From positions 2,379,757-2,443,756 of the forward strand of contig NZ_OY763408.1 in the NCBI RefSeq assembly GCF_963667405.1: 64,000 nucleotides of DNA, given 5' to 3'. The DNA is from an uncultured Sphaerochaeta sp. GTDB lineage: Bacteria; Spirochaetota; Spirochaetia; Sphaerochaetales; Sphaerochaetaceae. Each line of letters begins with the position of its first letter. Position 1 is the stretch's first letter. The translations under genes and the position numbers were made by a program. Below are positions 50,576 to 57,870 of this stretch, piece after piece. A model generated the notes under the pieces. It worked only from the letters and a program-made list of their open reading frames with translations. It did not search any database and was not told the DNA's origin.

Positions 50576-51082
50576 ATGCAAGAGAACCAGCAAACGGATC
50601 CGCAGCAAGAAGTGCCGGAAAAATTATCAAAGACCAAGATCGCCATCCTGACCGTCTTTTCCCTGGTGATGCTCTTCCTGTTGGCATTCAGTTGTTATGG
50701 GTGCAGCTACCAACCCATCAACCCACCCCAGGAGGAGGAAGCCATCGATGTGGTTGCCCGCCTTGCGAACACCAGCTGGCAACTGGATGAGACGGAGGGA
50801 ACCCCTACCTTGAGTGAGCTCTACGACCTGGTGCTCTCCTCCATCTCATTCAGTGGCCGGGATGCAGGGCTCCAGCAGCTCGACATGGATCTGACGCTGC
50901 GCGATGAGCCCAGCGCCTCGGGAACCCTGCTCTTTGTCCCGGAGGAGGGCTTCGGCTTCCTCTTTGAAGGGGATCTGCTCCCGATCCAAGTGGTCTACGA
51001 TGTAAGCAGGGACGGAAATACCGAAACCCTGACACTTGTCGGAGAGGAGAGCAATGGGAGGATGTACTACTTGAAAATTTAA
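50576..51082 (+). CDS. Single-helix membrane protein of unknown function
   Basis: 168 residues. An acidic N-terminal tail (1-20), one transmembrane helix (~22-43) and then CYGCSY make an N-in anchored protein; the cysteines at 40 and 43 could also be a late lipobox-like site. The rest is a small beta-rich soluble domain (ANTSWQLDETEGTPTLSELYDLV, ending GRMYYLKI) with acidic loops. AAAGGAGG lies before ATG 50576. Divergent from the ZIP gene. Confidence 0.7.
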   Translation: MQENQQTDPQQEVPEKLSKTKIAILTVFSLVMLFLLAFSCYGCSYQPINPPQEEEAIDVVARLANTSWQLDETEGTPTLSELYDLVLSSISFSGRDAGLQQLDMDLTLRDEPSASGTLLFVPEEGFGFLFEGDLLPIQVVYDVSRDGNTETLTLVGEESNGRMYYLKI

Positions 51083-51162
51083 TCATTTATGCAGATATTA
51101 GGGATGAGGGAAGTTGCTTCTGCAATCGGCAGGAGGACCGTACCTGATAAGGATATACAATC

Positions 51163-51456
51163 ATGACACGATATACACCACACGATCCGATGGTTCTCGA
51201 TCCGGAACACACCGTGGTAACCACACCCTTCCTGCTTGATGTGCTCGACTCAGCCTTGATCGAAAGCATCCAGAGCGGGAATATAGAAGCTGCCTATGGG
51301 ATGCTCGATCTGAGCGTCAACCTGGCCCAGACGCTGGAGGGCAACACCCTCACCGAGGAGGAAGGAAAAGTCCTGCTCTCCAAGGTAAAGCGCGCGATGG
51401 AAAAAGGAAACATTTCGACAGCAAAGCAACATATGGTGGAGTTCGCCCTGCGCTGA
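51163..51456 (+). CDS. Small helical protein of unknown function
   Basis: 97 residues, no cysteine or signal peptide. The C-terminal two thirds are predicted helices (ALIESIQSGNIEAAYGMLDL, KVLLSKVKRAMEKGNISTAKQHMVEF), with a TPR-like rhythm. AAGGAT lies before the start. It sits between two other unknown genes and is ended by a good terminator. Whether it shares a transcript with the gene before it (80-base gap) is unclear. Confidence 0.65.
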   Translation: MTRYTPHDPMVLDPEHTVVTTPFLLDVLDSALIESIQSGNIEAAYGMLDLSVNLAQTLEGNTLTEEEGKVLLSKVKRAMEKGNISTAKQHMVEFALR

Positions 51457-51485
51457 AAGAGAAACAAGACAACCTGATCATCCCC

Positions 51486-51510
51486 GGGTCTTTCGCACTG
51501 CGAAAGGCCC
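51486..51510 (+). terminator. Intrinsic terminator
   Basis: GGGTCTTTCGC / GCGAAAGGCCC, an 11-bp stem with one G-U pair and loop ACT, followed by GTTCTCTTTC. It ends the small helical protein gene and faces the convergent cysteine-rich gene. Confidence 0.8.
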
Positions 51511-51518
51511 GTTCTCTT

Positions 51519-52127
51519 TCATTCGTCGTCCCCACGATTCTGGGTCAGCATCTCATCAACCCAATCCTCCTCCACATACACCATGCCGTTTCTCCCACTC
51601 ACCTTGCGGTTGGGACCCGGACGGTAGTGTTTGCAGGACTTAGGACCATAGCAGAACGTCTCCACCCGATACTTCCGGATCCAGGGCTTCCACTGGTCGA
51701 CGGTAATCTCCACTGCCATTTTGCAGCCCCAAATGCAGGAGGCGCAGACACCTTCATAGGTCTTTGCCGAAAGCCTGCGTGGACCGCGTTCCCGATACAC
51801 TGCAAGAGACGGGGGAAGAGGGGAAGCAAGTTCGGCTTCTCCCTGACCAAGAACCTTGAAACCTGTCACCCGGTAGAAGTCCACGCTCTCCTGCCTGGGG
51901 TCTTCCACAGCCCTGCATGAGAGGGATACCACCATGCCGCTGTGCAGCCGATGCTTTTCGTGCAACTTCTCACTGATGCCTACGCTCACCGAACTGCCGT
52001 CCGATGAGGCGATGGTCAGGGCATAGCCAAGATAGCTGTGCCAGGACTCATCAAACGACCGGTTGAGTCTGATGCGCGGCTGTATGGAAGTCAGAACCCC
52101 TTCGAACTGACACGTTCCCTCCGCCAT
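51519..52127 (-). CDS. Cysteine-rich protein of unknown function paired with ugd
   Basis: 202 residues. The N-terminal half (FEGVLTSIQPRIRLNRSFDESWHSYLGYAL, then SVSVGISEKLHEKHRLHSGMVVSL) looks like an OB-fold-type beta barrel. The C-terminal half carries C-x2-C-x3-C (VCASCIWGCKMAVE) and C-x5-C (CYGPKSCKHYRPGP), five cysteines plus a histidine, suggesting a zinc or iron-sulfur site. The start at ATG 52127 lies 2 bases past the ugd stop, so it is co-transcribed. I do not recognise the family. Confidence 0.75.
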   Translation of the reverse strand: MAEGTCQFEGVLTSIQPRIRLNRSFDESWHSYLGYALTIASSDGSSVSVGISEKLHEKHRLHSGMVVSLSCRAVEDPRQESVDFYRVTGFKVLGQGEAELASPLPPSLAVYRERGPRRLSAKTYEGVCASCIWGCKMAVEITVDQWKPWIRKYRVETFCYGPKSCKHYRPGPNRKVSGRNGMVYVEEDWVDEMLTQNRGDDE

Positions 52128-52129
52128 AC

Positions 52130-53422
52130 TCACCTCCCGATGCTGTAGTACTCCACCCCTGCCTCAAGCATGGTGCGGGGCTGGAAGAGATTGCGCCCAT
52201 CATAGACAAGGGCGGTCCTCATCAGCTTCTTGAAGAGCGCAGGCTCAAGGGCGCGAATCTCCTGCCAATCGGTGAAGATGAAACAGACCTGTGCCCCTGT
52301 CAGGGCCTCTTCCACCGTAGCAGCATACTCCATGGCAAAGCCGTACTGGCGCTTGCAGTTCTCCTGGGCCACAGGGTCAAAGGCGGTGATGTTTGCCCCC
52401 TGCTCGAGCAGGAGGGGAATGTTGTAGATGGCGGGTGACTCGCGCAGATCGTCCGTCCCTGCCTTGAAGGCCAGACCGAGCACCGCCACCTTGATGCCGT
52501 TGAACGTGATCATGCGGTTGCAGGCCTTGCGGTAGAGCTTGTAGCGCTGCTCGTTGTTCACGTCCACCGCAGCCCCGACGGTACGCAGGTTGTAGCCATA
52601 CTGTTTTGCCAGATACTGCAAGGCCTTGGTGTCCTTGGGGAAGCAGCTTCCTCCGTAGCCGATGCCGGCCTTCAGGAAGCGTGAGCCGATGCGCTCATCG
52701 TAGGACATGCCCAAGGCCACGTCCTCGATGTTCGCCCCCACCAGCTCGCAGAGGTTGGCAAGATCGTTCATGTAGGAGATTTTCAGGGCAAGGAAGTCGT
52801 TGGCCGCATACTTGGTCATCTCGGCACTTCTTCTGCTTACTGCCACGATGGGAAGGTCGAAAGGGGCATAGAGCTCACGAAGGATGGCCTCAGCATGCTT
52901 GTCCTCCACCCCGATGACAATCCTCTGGGCATGCATCATGTCGTGCACTGCAGTACCTTGTGCAAGGAACTCAGGATTAGAAGCCACTTCGACACGTACC
53001 GGATGGACCAAGGAGTCCTTGATGAACTGCTCCACCTTGTCATTGGTGCCGACCGGCACGGTCGACTTGACCACCACGAGGCAGTCACGCTCAACGTGCT
53101 CGGCAATCTGACGGGCCACAGAGGCTACATAACTGAGGTTTGCAGAACCATCGGGCAGTTCGGGAGTTCCTACGCCGATGAAGATGACATCGGGATTTCT
53201 GTAAGCCCTCTGGTAGTCGGTGGTGAAGGTAAGCAAACCCTTCTGAAGGCCTTCCTGCAGATAGGCTTCCAGGTCTGTTTCATAGATGGGGCAGATACCC
53301 TTGTTCAGCATTTCCACTTTTTTCGGGTCGATATCAACACAGGTCACCTTGTGCCCCACATGAGCAAAACAGACCCCTGCCACCAGTCCTACATACCCAG
53401 TTCCTGCTATCGTAAGATGCAT
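52130..53422 (-). CDS. ugd: UDP-glucose 6-dehydrogenase
   Basis: A 430-residue NAD-dependent enzyme making UDP-glucuronate for surface polysaccharide. The NAD loop TIAGTGYVGLVAG is at the N terminus and the catalytic cysteine is in GYGGSCFPKDTKAL (~257). SNPEFLAQGTAVHDM and FKAGTDDLRESPAI complete the fold. Start at ATG 53422 behind GGGAGGGAG; the GTG two codons upstream is less likely. Confidence 0.96.
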   Translation of the reverse strand: MHLTIAGTGYVGLVAGVCFAHVGHKVTCVDIDPKKVEMLNKGICPIYETDLEAYLQEGLQKGLLTFTTDYQRAYRNPDVIFIGVGTPELPDGSANLSYVASVARQIAEHVERDCLVVVKSTVPVGTNDKVEQFIKDSLVHPVRVEVASNPEFLAQGTAVHDMMHAQRIVIGVEDKHAEAILRELYAPFDLPIVAVSRRSAEMTKYAANDFLALKISYMNDLANLCELVGANIEDVALGMSYDERIGSRFLKAGIGYGGSCFPKDTKALQYLAKQYGYNLRTVGAAVDVNNEQRYKLYRKACNRMITFNGIKVAVLGLAFKAGTDDLRESPAIYNIPLLLEQGANITAFDPVAQENCKRQYGFAMEYAATVEEALTGAQVCFIFTDWQEIRALEPALFKKLMRTALVYDGRNLFQPRTMLEAGVEYYSIGR

Positions 53423-53546
53423 GCTCACTCCCTCCCAAACTCACTAGATTGTCCCACAGCTTGTCATTTCCTGCAACACCCCAAACACGAAAGACGGCAG
53501 CTTCATACACATCATCCTAGTATGTACATCGCACCACTGAAAACTC

Positions 53547-53577
53547 TGGACACACGTATATGTTATGAGTATATAAT
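53547..53577 (+). promoter_or_regulatory. Candidate promoter of the secreted protein
   Basis: A perfect TATAAT (53572-53577) preceded, at 19 bases, by TGGACA (53547-53552). Start codon 53619 has AAGGA upstream. Confidence 0.5.
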
Positions 53578-53618
53578 TCCTTCAGTCATATTTGCTTGCA
53601 GAAGGAATCATATACAGC

Positions 53619-54707
53619 ATGCACCTACTCCATCGATGGTTCTCAGCCCTAATGCTCCTATGCGTCCTCACATGGACACCTATCCATGCAGCACATATCT
53701 ACACCTCTGAACCAGCTGCAACTATGACCGAGACAAGTTTGGAGAGCGGCATGATCGGCACATTGGTCGGGACGTTGGAACTTGACACTTCCCTTCCGGT
53801 CGCCAGAATCACCATCAGTCCATCCATCGCCCCCAACAGCAGCTCCCGCAATGTGCGGATGTACTACACCAATGCAAACAACTCGCTTGTCAATGATGCT
53901 CTGTACGGCACACTGTATCTCACCTACTACAAGACCAATGGAGCGCTGGCAAGCAAGACCCTGACAGCCGAGACTTCCTATGCTTTCACTTCGCTGGAGG
54001 CATCCAGACCGATTCGTTTCTATCTTTTGGTACGCACCAACGACTACTCAACATTCCTGAGCAATGTACGCGGTTGGCTAATTTGGCAGTCCTCAAATAG
54101 GTTTGTCGCAATGGGAGCCCAACCTGCATTCACCCTGCTCTCTTCCTCCAACACCACCTATCCGGTACTCTCCAACCAAGGGGAGACCACCCTTCCCACC
54201 CCCTTCGTCGGAGGCGGCTTGCCTGGTCCTGCAGGCGACCGCACCATCTTCATCGGCGACCCCGGGGTAACCTCAACATTTTTCAATTACTACAACATTG
54301 CGGATGAGCCGGTGTACAGCATCTTCTTTGCAAATGAGAATGTGTACATAGACGACATCACCCAGGCAGTGCTTGCTCCTGTACCGCTGACCAATGTCAC
54401 CCTGAATGTGGAGAACTACCAGAACACCTATTTGGGACAGAGCCGGGTGAATGTCCGCTTCTTTCAGGCAGGCTACCCATCCTTCCGCTTCCTTCATGAA
54501 AATGATCCCACCGTACAACTGCCCTATACGCTTTGGGTCAACCAGACCGAAATCCCCTACAACACTCCCTTCAGCCCGTGGCCTGCCCCCATGCAAGCCA
54601 CCAACTCCAGACAAATCAGCCTGAGGGTGAACCAACAGGATCTTGAGGCTGCAATGGAAGGCCACTACACCACCACCATCACCGTGGAAATCATCAGCGG
54701 CATCTAG
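53619..54707 (+). CDS. Large secreted protein of unknown function
   Basis: 362 residues with a signal peptide (HRWFSALMLLCVLTWTPIHA). The mature part is threonine/serine/asparagine-rich and beta-rich, without cysteines or a lipobox, which suits a surface or periplasmic beta protein. Segments such as VRMYYTNANNSLVNDALYGT and ENYQNTYLGQSRVNVRFFQ recall adhesin-like sandwiches, but no family is recognised. Start at ATG 53619; a TTG nine codons upstream is in frame. It is followed by the promoter of the ABC operon. Confidence 0.72.
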   Translation: MHLLHRWFSALMLLCVLTWTPIHAAHIYTSEPAATMTETSLESGMIGTLVGTLELDTSLPVARITISPSIAPNSSSRNVRMYYTNANNSLVNDALYGTLYLTYYKTNGALASKTLTAETSYAFTSLEASRPIRFYLLVRTNDYSTFLSNVRGWLIWQSSNRFVAMGAQPAFTLLSSSNTTYPVLSNQGETTLPTPFVGGGLPGPAGDRTIFIGDPGVTSTFFNYYNIADEPVYSIFFANENVYIDDITQAVLAPVPLTNVTLNVENYQNTYLGQSRVNVRFFQAGYPSFRFLHENDPTVQLPYTLWVNQTEIPYNTPFSPWPAPMQATNSRQISLRVNQQDLEAAMEGHYTTTITVEIISGI

Positions 54708-54716
54708 ACAACACGC

Positions 54717-54767
54717 TTGACAGAATGAAAAACGTGTTCCTATACTGGACGAGTAAAAACGTTTTGC
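54717..54767 (+). promoter_or_regulatory. Promoter and CG-centred operator of the GH31 ABC operon
   Basis: TTGACA (54717-54722), 18 bases, TATACT (54741-54746). Ten bases later lies AAAACGTTTT (54756-54765), a perfect palindrome with the central CG typical of LacI/GalR-family operators, just downstream of the transcription start. Confidence 0.75.
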
Positions 54768-54813
54768 GTAAATTTGCAAACTGCATATTGCCAGTCCAAA
54801 AAGGAGGATGCGC

Positions 54814-56070
54814 ATGAAAAAAGCAATCGTAACCCTGATGATCCTGCTCGTTGCTGCCAGCATGGTCTTTGCTGCCGGAACGAAGGAAGAGGGAACCAAG
54901 AAAGAGGTCACACTCTCCGTACTGTGGTTCAATGACGCCAATGAGTCGGATGTCTTTCTCAAGACCATCGACGACTACCTGAAGTCCAACCCGCACGTCA
55001 AGCTCGATCTGCAGATCGTTGCCTACAGTGAGTACGACCAGAAGCTGAAGCTGATGATCAGCGGCGGCAACCCGCCTGACATCGCCCGAATCACCACCAA
55101 CACCCTATCGGTCGTGGTGGACAGCCTTGAGCCGATCGAAAACCACGTCCAGGATGTGGAAGCGGTGAAGAAAGAGTACCTGCCCTCGATGGTTGCCTTC
55201 GCAACCAACAAGGACGGTAAGTTCATCGCCTACCCCACCGAAGCCACGGCCAACGGCATGCTGGTGAACAAGACTGCTTTCGACAAAGCAGGCATCAATG
55301 TGGATGAGGTCAGCAAGACCTGGACCTGGGCAGAGTGGGAAACCATCATCGCCAAGGTGTTGGCTGCGAACCCGTCGATGAAGTACGGTCTTGCCGTAGA
55401 CTTCACCCCGCACCGCTTCTCCACCCTCATGTACCAGTGGAACGGCCGCTTCCTGAAGGAAGACCAGTCGAACATCGGATTCAACAACCCCGGCACCGTT
55501 GCCACGCTGAAGTGGTTCAAGAGCCTGCATGACAAGAACCTGCTTCCCAAGAGTGTCTGGCTTGGTTCAGAGAACCCTGCCGAGCTTTTCCAAGCCGGTT
55601 TGGTTGCCGGTCACATCGGCGGAAGCTGGAACATCAACACGTACAACAAGAACGTGAAGGACTTTGCATGGAAGGCCGTGAGAATGCCCAAGGGCGAGAT
55701 CAACTCGTCGGTGCCCGGCGGCAAGTTCGTTGCCTCCTTCAAGGAGAGCAAGAACAAGGATGAGGCGTTCCGCCTGATGGCAGCGTTTGCTGACAAGCAG
55801 CACAACGAGTTGTACAGCCGTGACACCTTCAACATTCCTTCCCGCAACGATGCAAAGGTCTCCTATCCTTCCAACAGCGCTGACTTCGAGGTCTTCCTTG
55901 AAGAGCTGAAGGTCACCCCGGCCTACACCGCCAACGAGTGGAAGAATACCAACCTGAGCAAGGTCACCACCTACATCCGCGAGCAGATCGTGGAAGTATT
56001 GTTGGGCAACATCACCGCCGAACAGGCAGTGGCCAACGTTGACAGCAGGGGTGCAACCTACTTCAAGTAA
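54814..56070 (+). CDS. Sugar ABC transporter substrate-binding protein
   Basis: A 418-residue solute-binding family 1 receptor. The signal peptide (MKKAIVTLMILLVAASMVFA) is followed by an acidic, lysine-rich stretch. Family segments include LSVLWFNDANESDVFLKTIDDYLKS, LKLMISGGNPPDIARITTN and GGSWNINTYNKNVKDFAWKAVRMPKG. Start at ATG 54814, with AAGGAGG seven bases upstream; the ATG at 54808 abuts that site. First gene of the operon. Confidence 0.94.
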   Translation: MKKAIVTLMILLVAASMVFAAGTKEEGTKKEVTLSVLWFNDANESDVFLKTIDDYLKSNPHVKLDLQIVAYSEYDQKLKLMISGGNPPDIARITTNTLSVVVDSLEPIENHVQDVEAVKKEYLPSMVAFATNKDGKFIAYPTEATANGMLVNKTAFDKAGINVDEVSKTWTWAEWETIIAKVLAANPSMKYGLAVDFTPHRFSTLMYQWNGRFLKEDQSNIGFNNPGTVATLKWFKSLHDKNLLPKSVWLGSENPAELFQAGLVAGHIGGSWNINTYNKNVKDFAWKAVRMPKGEINSSVPGGKFVASFKESKNKDEAFRLMAAFADKQHNELYSRDTFNIPSRNDAKVSYPSNSADFEVFLEELKVTPAYTANEWKNTNLSKVTTYIREQIVEVLLGNITAEQAVANVDSRGATYFK

Positions 56071-56083
56071 CAGTGAATCGGAT

Positions 56084-56118
56084 ATCGGCTCCTCCTCCAT
56101 CAGGAGGGGGATGCCGAT
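56084..56118 (+). repeat. Intercistronic hairpin after the binding-protein gene
   Basis: Imperfect inverted repeat of about 16-bp arms (ATCGGC-TCCTCC / GGAGG...GCCGAT) with no T run. Such hairpins protect the upstream mRNA and keep binding protein in excess over permeases. Confidence 0.6.
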
Positions 56119-56159
56119 CATCACACAAAGCAGGCCTTGGCCTGTCCCATAGGCATCGT

Positions 56160-57050
56160 ATGAAAGCACACACCAAGGGAAACTTTCACCAGACAGCAGC
56201 CCCGCTGCTCTTCCTGCTTCCCAACATCCTGATCTTCGCCACCTTCATCATCATCCCCGCCATCCAGGGGCTGCGTATGTCCTTCACCGAATGGGGGGTC
56301 TTCACCGAACCTCGGTTCATCGGCTTTGCAAACTTTTCCGAACTGCTCGGCGACGAAGTCTTCTGGAAAACCTTCAGCAATACCCTGGTGTATTCGCTGT
56401 TCACCGTCAGTCTGATCATGGTCTATGCACTGATGCTTGCCATGCTGCTGCATAAGAACTCCCTGAAGGGAGAAAAGCTCTTCCGATCGCTCTTCTACAT
56501 TCCCAGCCTCTTGAGCATGATCACCGTCGGTATCGCATGGCGGTTCATCCTCGGCGATGAGATGGGCATCATCAACTACCTCTTGCGCACCATGGGCGGG
56601 GATGGAGTGCGCTGGCTTACCGACAGCAAGCTTGCGATGGTCTCCATCATCACCGTCTCCATCTGGGCCCAGGCCGGGTACTACATGGTCATCCTCATCG
56701 CAGGGTTGCAGGCCATCCCCACCGAGCTCTACGAGGCAGCCACCATCGACGGCTCCTCAGCCCCACGCACCTTCGTCTCCATCACCCTGCCGCTGCTCAG
56801 AAGCACCCTGCTGGTGGTATTGGTGCTTGCCACCATCGCCTCCTTCAAGGCCTATGAGCTGATAGCAGTCATGACCAAGGGAGGCCCTGGCTACGCGACA
56901 AAGTTCATCGTCCAGCAGGTCTACCAAGTAGCCTTCCTGGAGGACCGGTTGGGCTACGCCAGTGCCATGTCCATCGTATTGATGATCATCATCAGCCTCT
57001 TCACCGTCGTACAGTTCAAGGTGAGCGGGAAGGAGAAGAGCTATGAATAA
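56160..57050 (+). CDS. Sugar ABC transporter permease (MalF-type)
   Basis: A 296-residue six-helix subunit. TM1 is in APLLFLLPNILIFATFIIIPAIQG, and the EAA loop is YEAATIDGSSAPRTFVSITLPLL. VMTKGGPGYATKFIVQQVYQVAF near the end is usual for the family. Start at ATG 56160; 29 upstream codons in frame lie in the hairpin region and look non-coding. Overlaps the next permease by 8 bases. Confidence 0.94.
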   Translation: MKAHTKGNFHQTAAPLLFLLPNILIFATFIIIPAIQGLRMSFTEWGVFTEPRFIGFANFSELLGDEVFWKTFSNTLVYSLFTVSLIMVYALMLAMLLHKNSLKGEKLFRSLFYIPSLLSMITVGIAWRFILGDEMGIINYLLRTMGGDGVRWLTDSKLAMVSIITVSIWAQAGYYMVILIAGLQAIPTELYEAATIDGSSAPRTFVSITLPLLRSTLLVVLVLATIASFKAYELIAVMTKGGPGYATKFIVQQVYQVAFLEDRLGYASAMSIVLMIIISLFTVVQFKVSGKEKSYE

Positions 57051-57867
57051 GAAGAAAACCCTCTCCATCCTCCAGTATGCACTGCTCGTGCTTCTGGCGC
57101 TTGCCACCCTGCTACCGGTACTCTGGGTTGTCCTCTCCTCGTTCAAGCCGCAGAGCGAGCTCTTCCGCGTCCCGCTGACCTTCATCCCCAAGGACTGGAC
57201 CATACAGAACTACCAATCATCCCTCAGGGCAGGGAACTTCCCCGTCTACTTCTCCAATACGGTGTTCGTGGCGGTGGTCTCGACAGCACTGACAGTGCTG
57301 ATCAACCTCATGGCAGGGTACGCCTTGGCCAAGTACATCTTCAAGGGACGGGATGTGATCTTCACCATCATGATTGCCACCCTCATGATCCCCTTGCAGG
57401 TCATCATGATCCCGATCTTTTTGCAGCTGAAGAACCTGGGGATGCTCAACTCACTGTGGGGAATCATCATTCCTCCCGCAGCAACTCCCACCGGGGTCTT
57501 CCTTGCCCGCCAGTACCTGGTCACCCTGCCAAATTCACTGATCGAGGCGGCACGCATCGATGGTGCACGTGAGCACACCATCTTCTTCCGCCTCATCGTG
57601 CCGATGAGCAAGCCCATTGTGGCAACCATTGCCATCTTCAGTTTCATGTGGCGTTGGAACGACTACCTCTGGCCCTTGATCGTCATCACAGACAATCGCA
57701 AGCAGACAATCCAGCAGGCGTTGGCGAACTTCGTCGGCCAGCTGCAGATCAACTGGTCGGACTTGCTGGCAATGACAACCATCGCCATCATCCCCGTGAT
57801 CGTCGTCTTCCTCGCCTTCCAACGATTCTTCTTCTCCGGCATCGCAGCCGGCTCAGTCAAAGGATAA
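57043..57867 (+). CDS. Sugar ABC transporter permease (MalG-type)
   Basis: A 274-residue six-helix subunit. FFSNTVFVAVVSTALTVLINLMAGYALAK-like segments and the EAA loop IEAARIDGAREHTIFFRLIVPMS are clear. It ends three bases before the glycosidase start, so the two are in one operon. No ATPase gene is present; as in the other ABC operon, a shared ATPase is expected. Confidence 0.94.
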   Translation: MNKKKTLSILQYALLVLLALATLLPVLWVVLSSFKPQSELFRVPLTFIPKDWTIQNYQSSLRAGNFPVYFSNTVFVAVVSTALTVLINLMAGYALAKYIFKGRDVIFTIMIATLMIPLQVIMIPIFLQLKNLGMLNSLWGIIIPPAATPTGVFLARQYLVTLPNSLIEAARIDGAREHTIFFRLIVPMSKPIVATIAIFSFMWRWNDYLWPLIVITDNRKQTIQQALANFVGQLQINWSDLLAMTTIAIIPVIVVFLAFQRFFFSGIAAGSVKG

Positions 57868-57870
57868 GTT

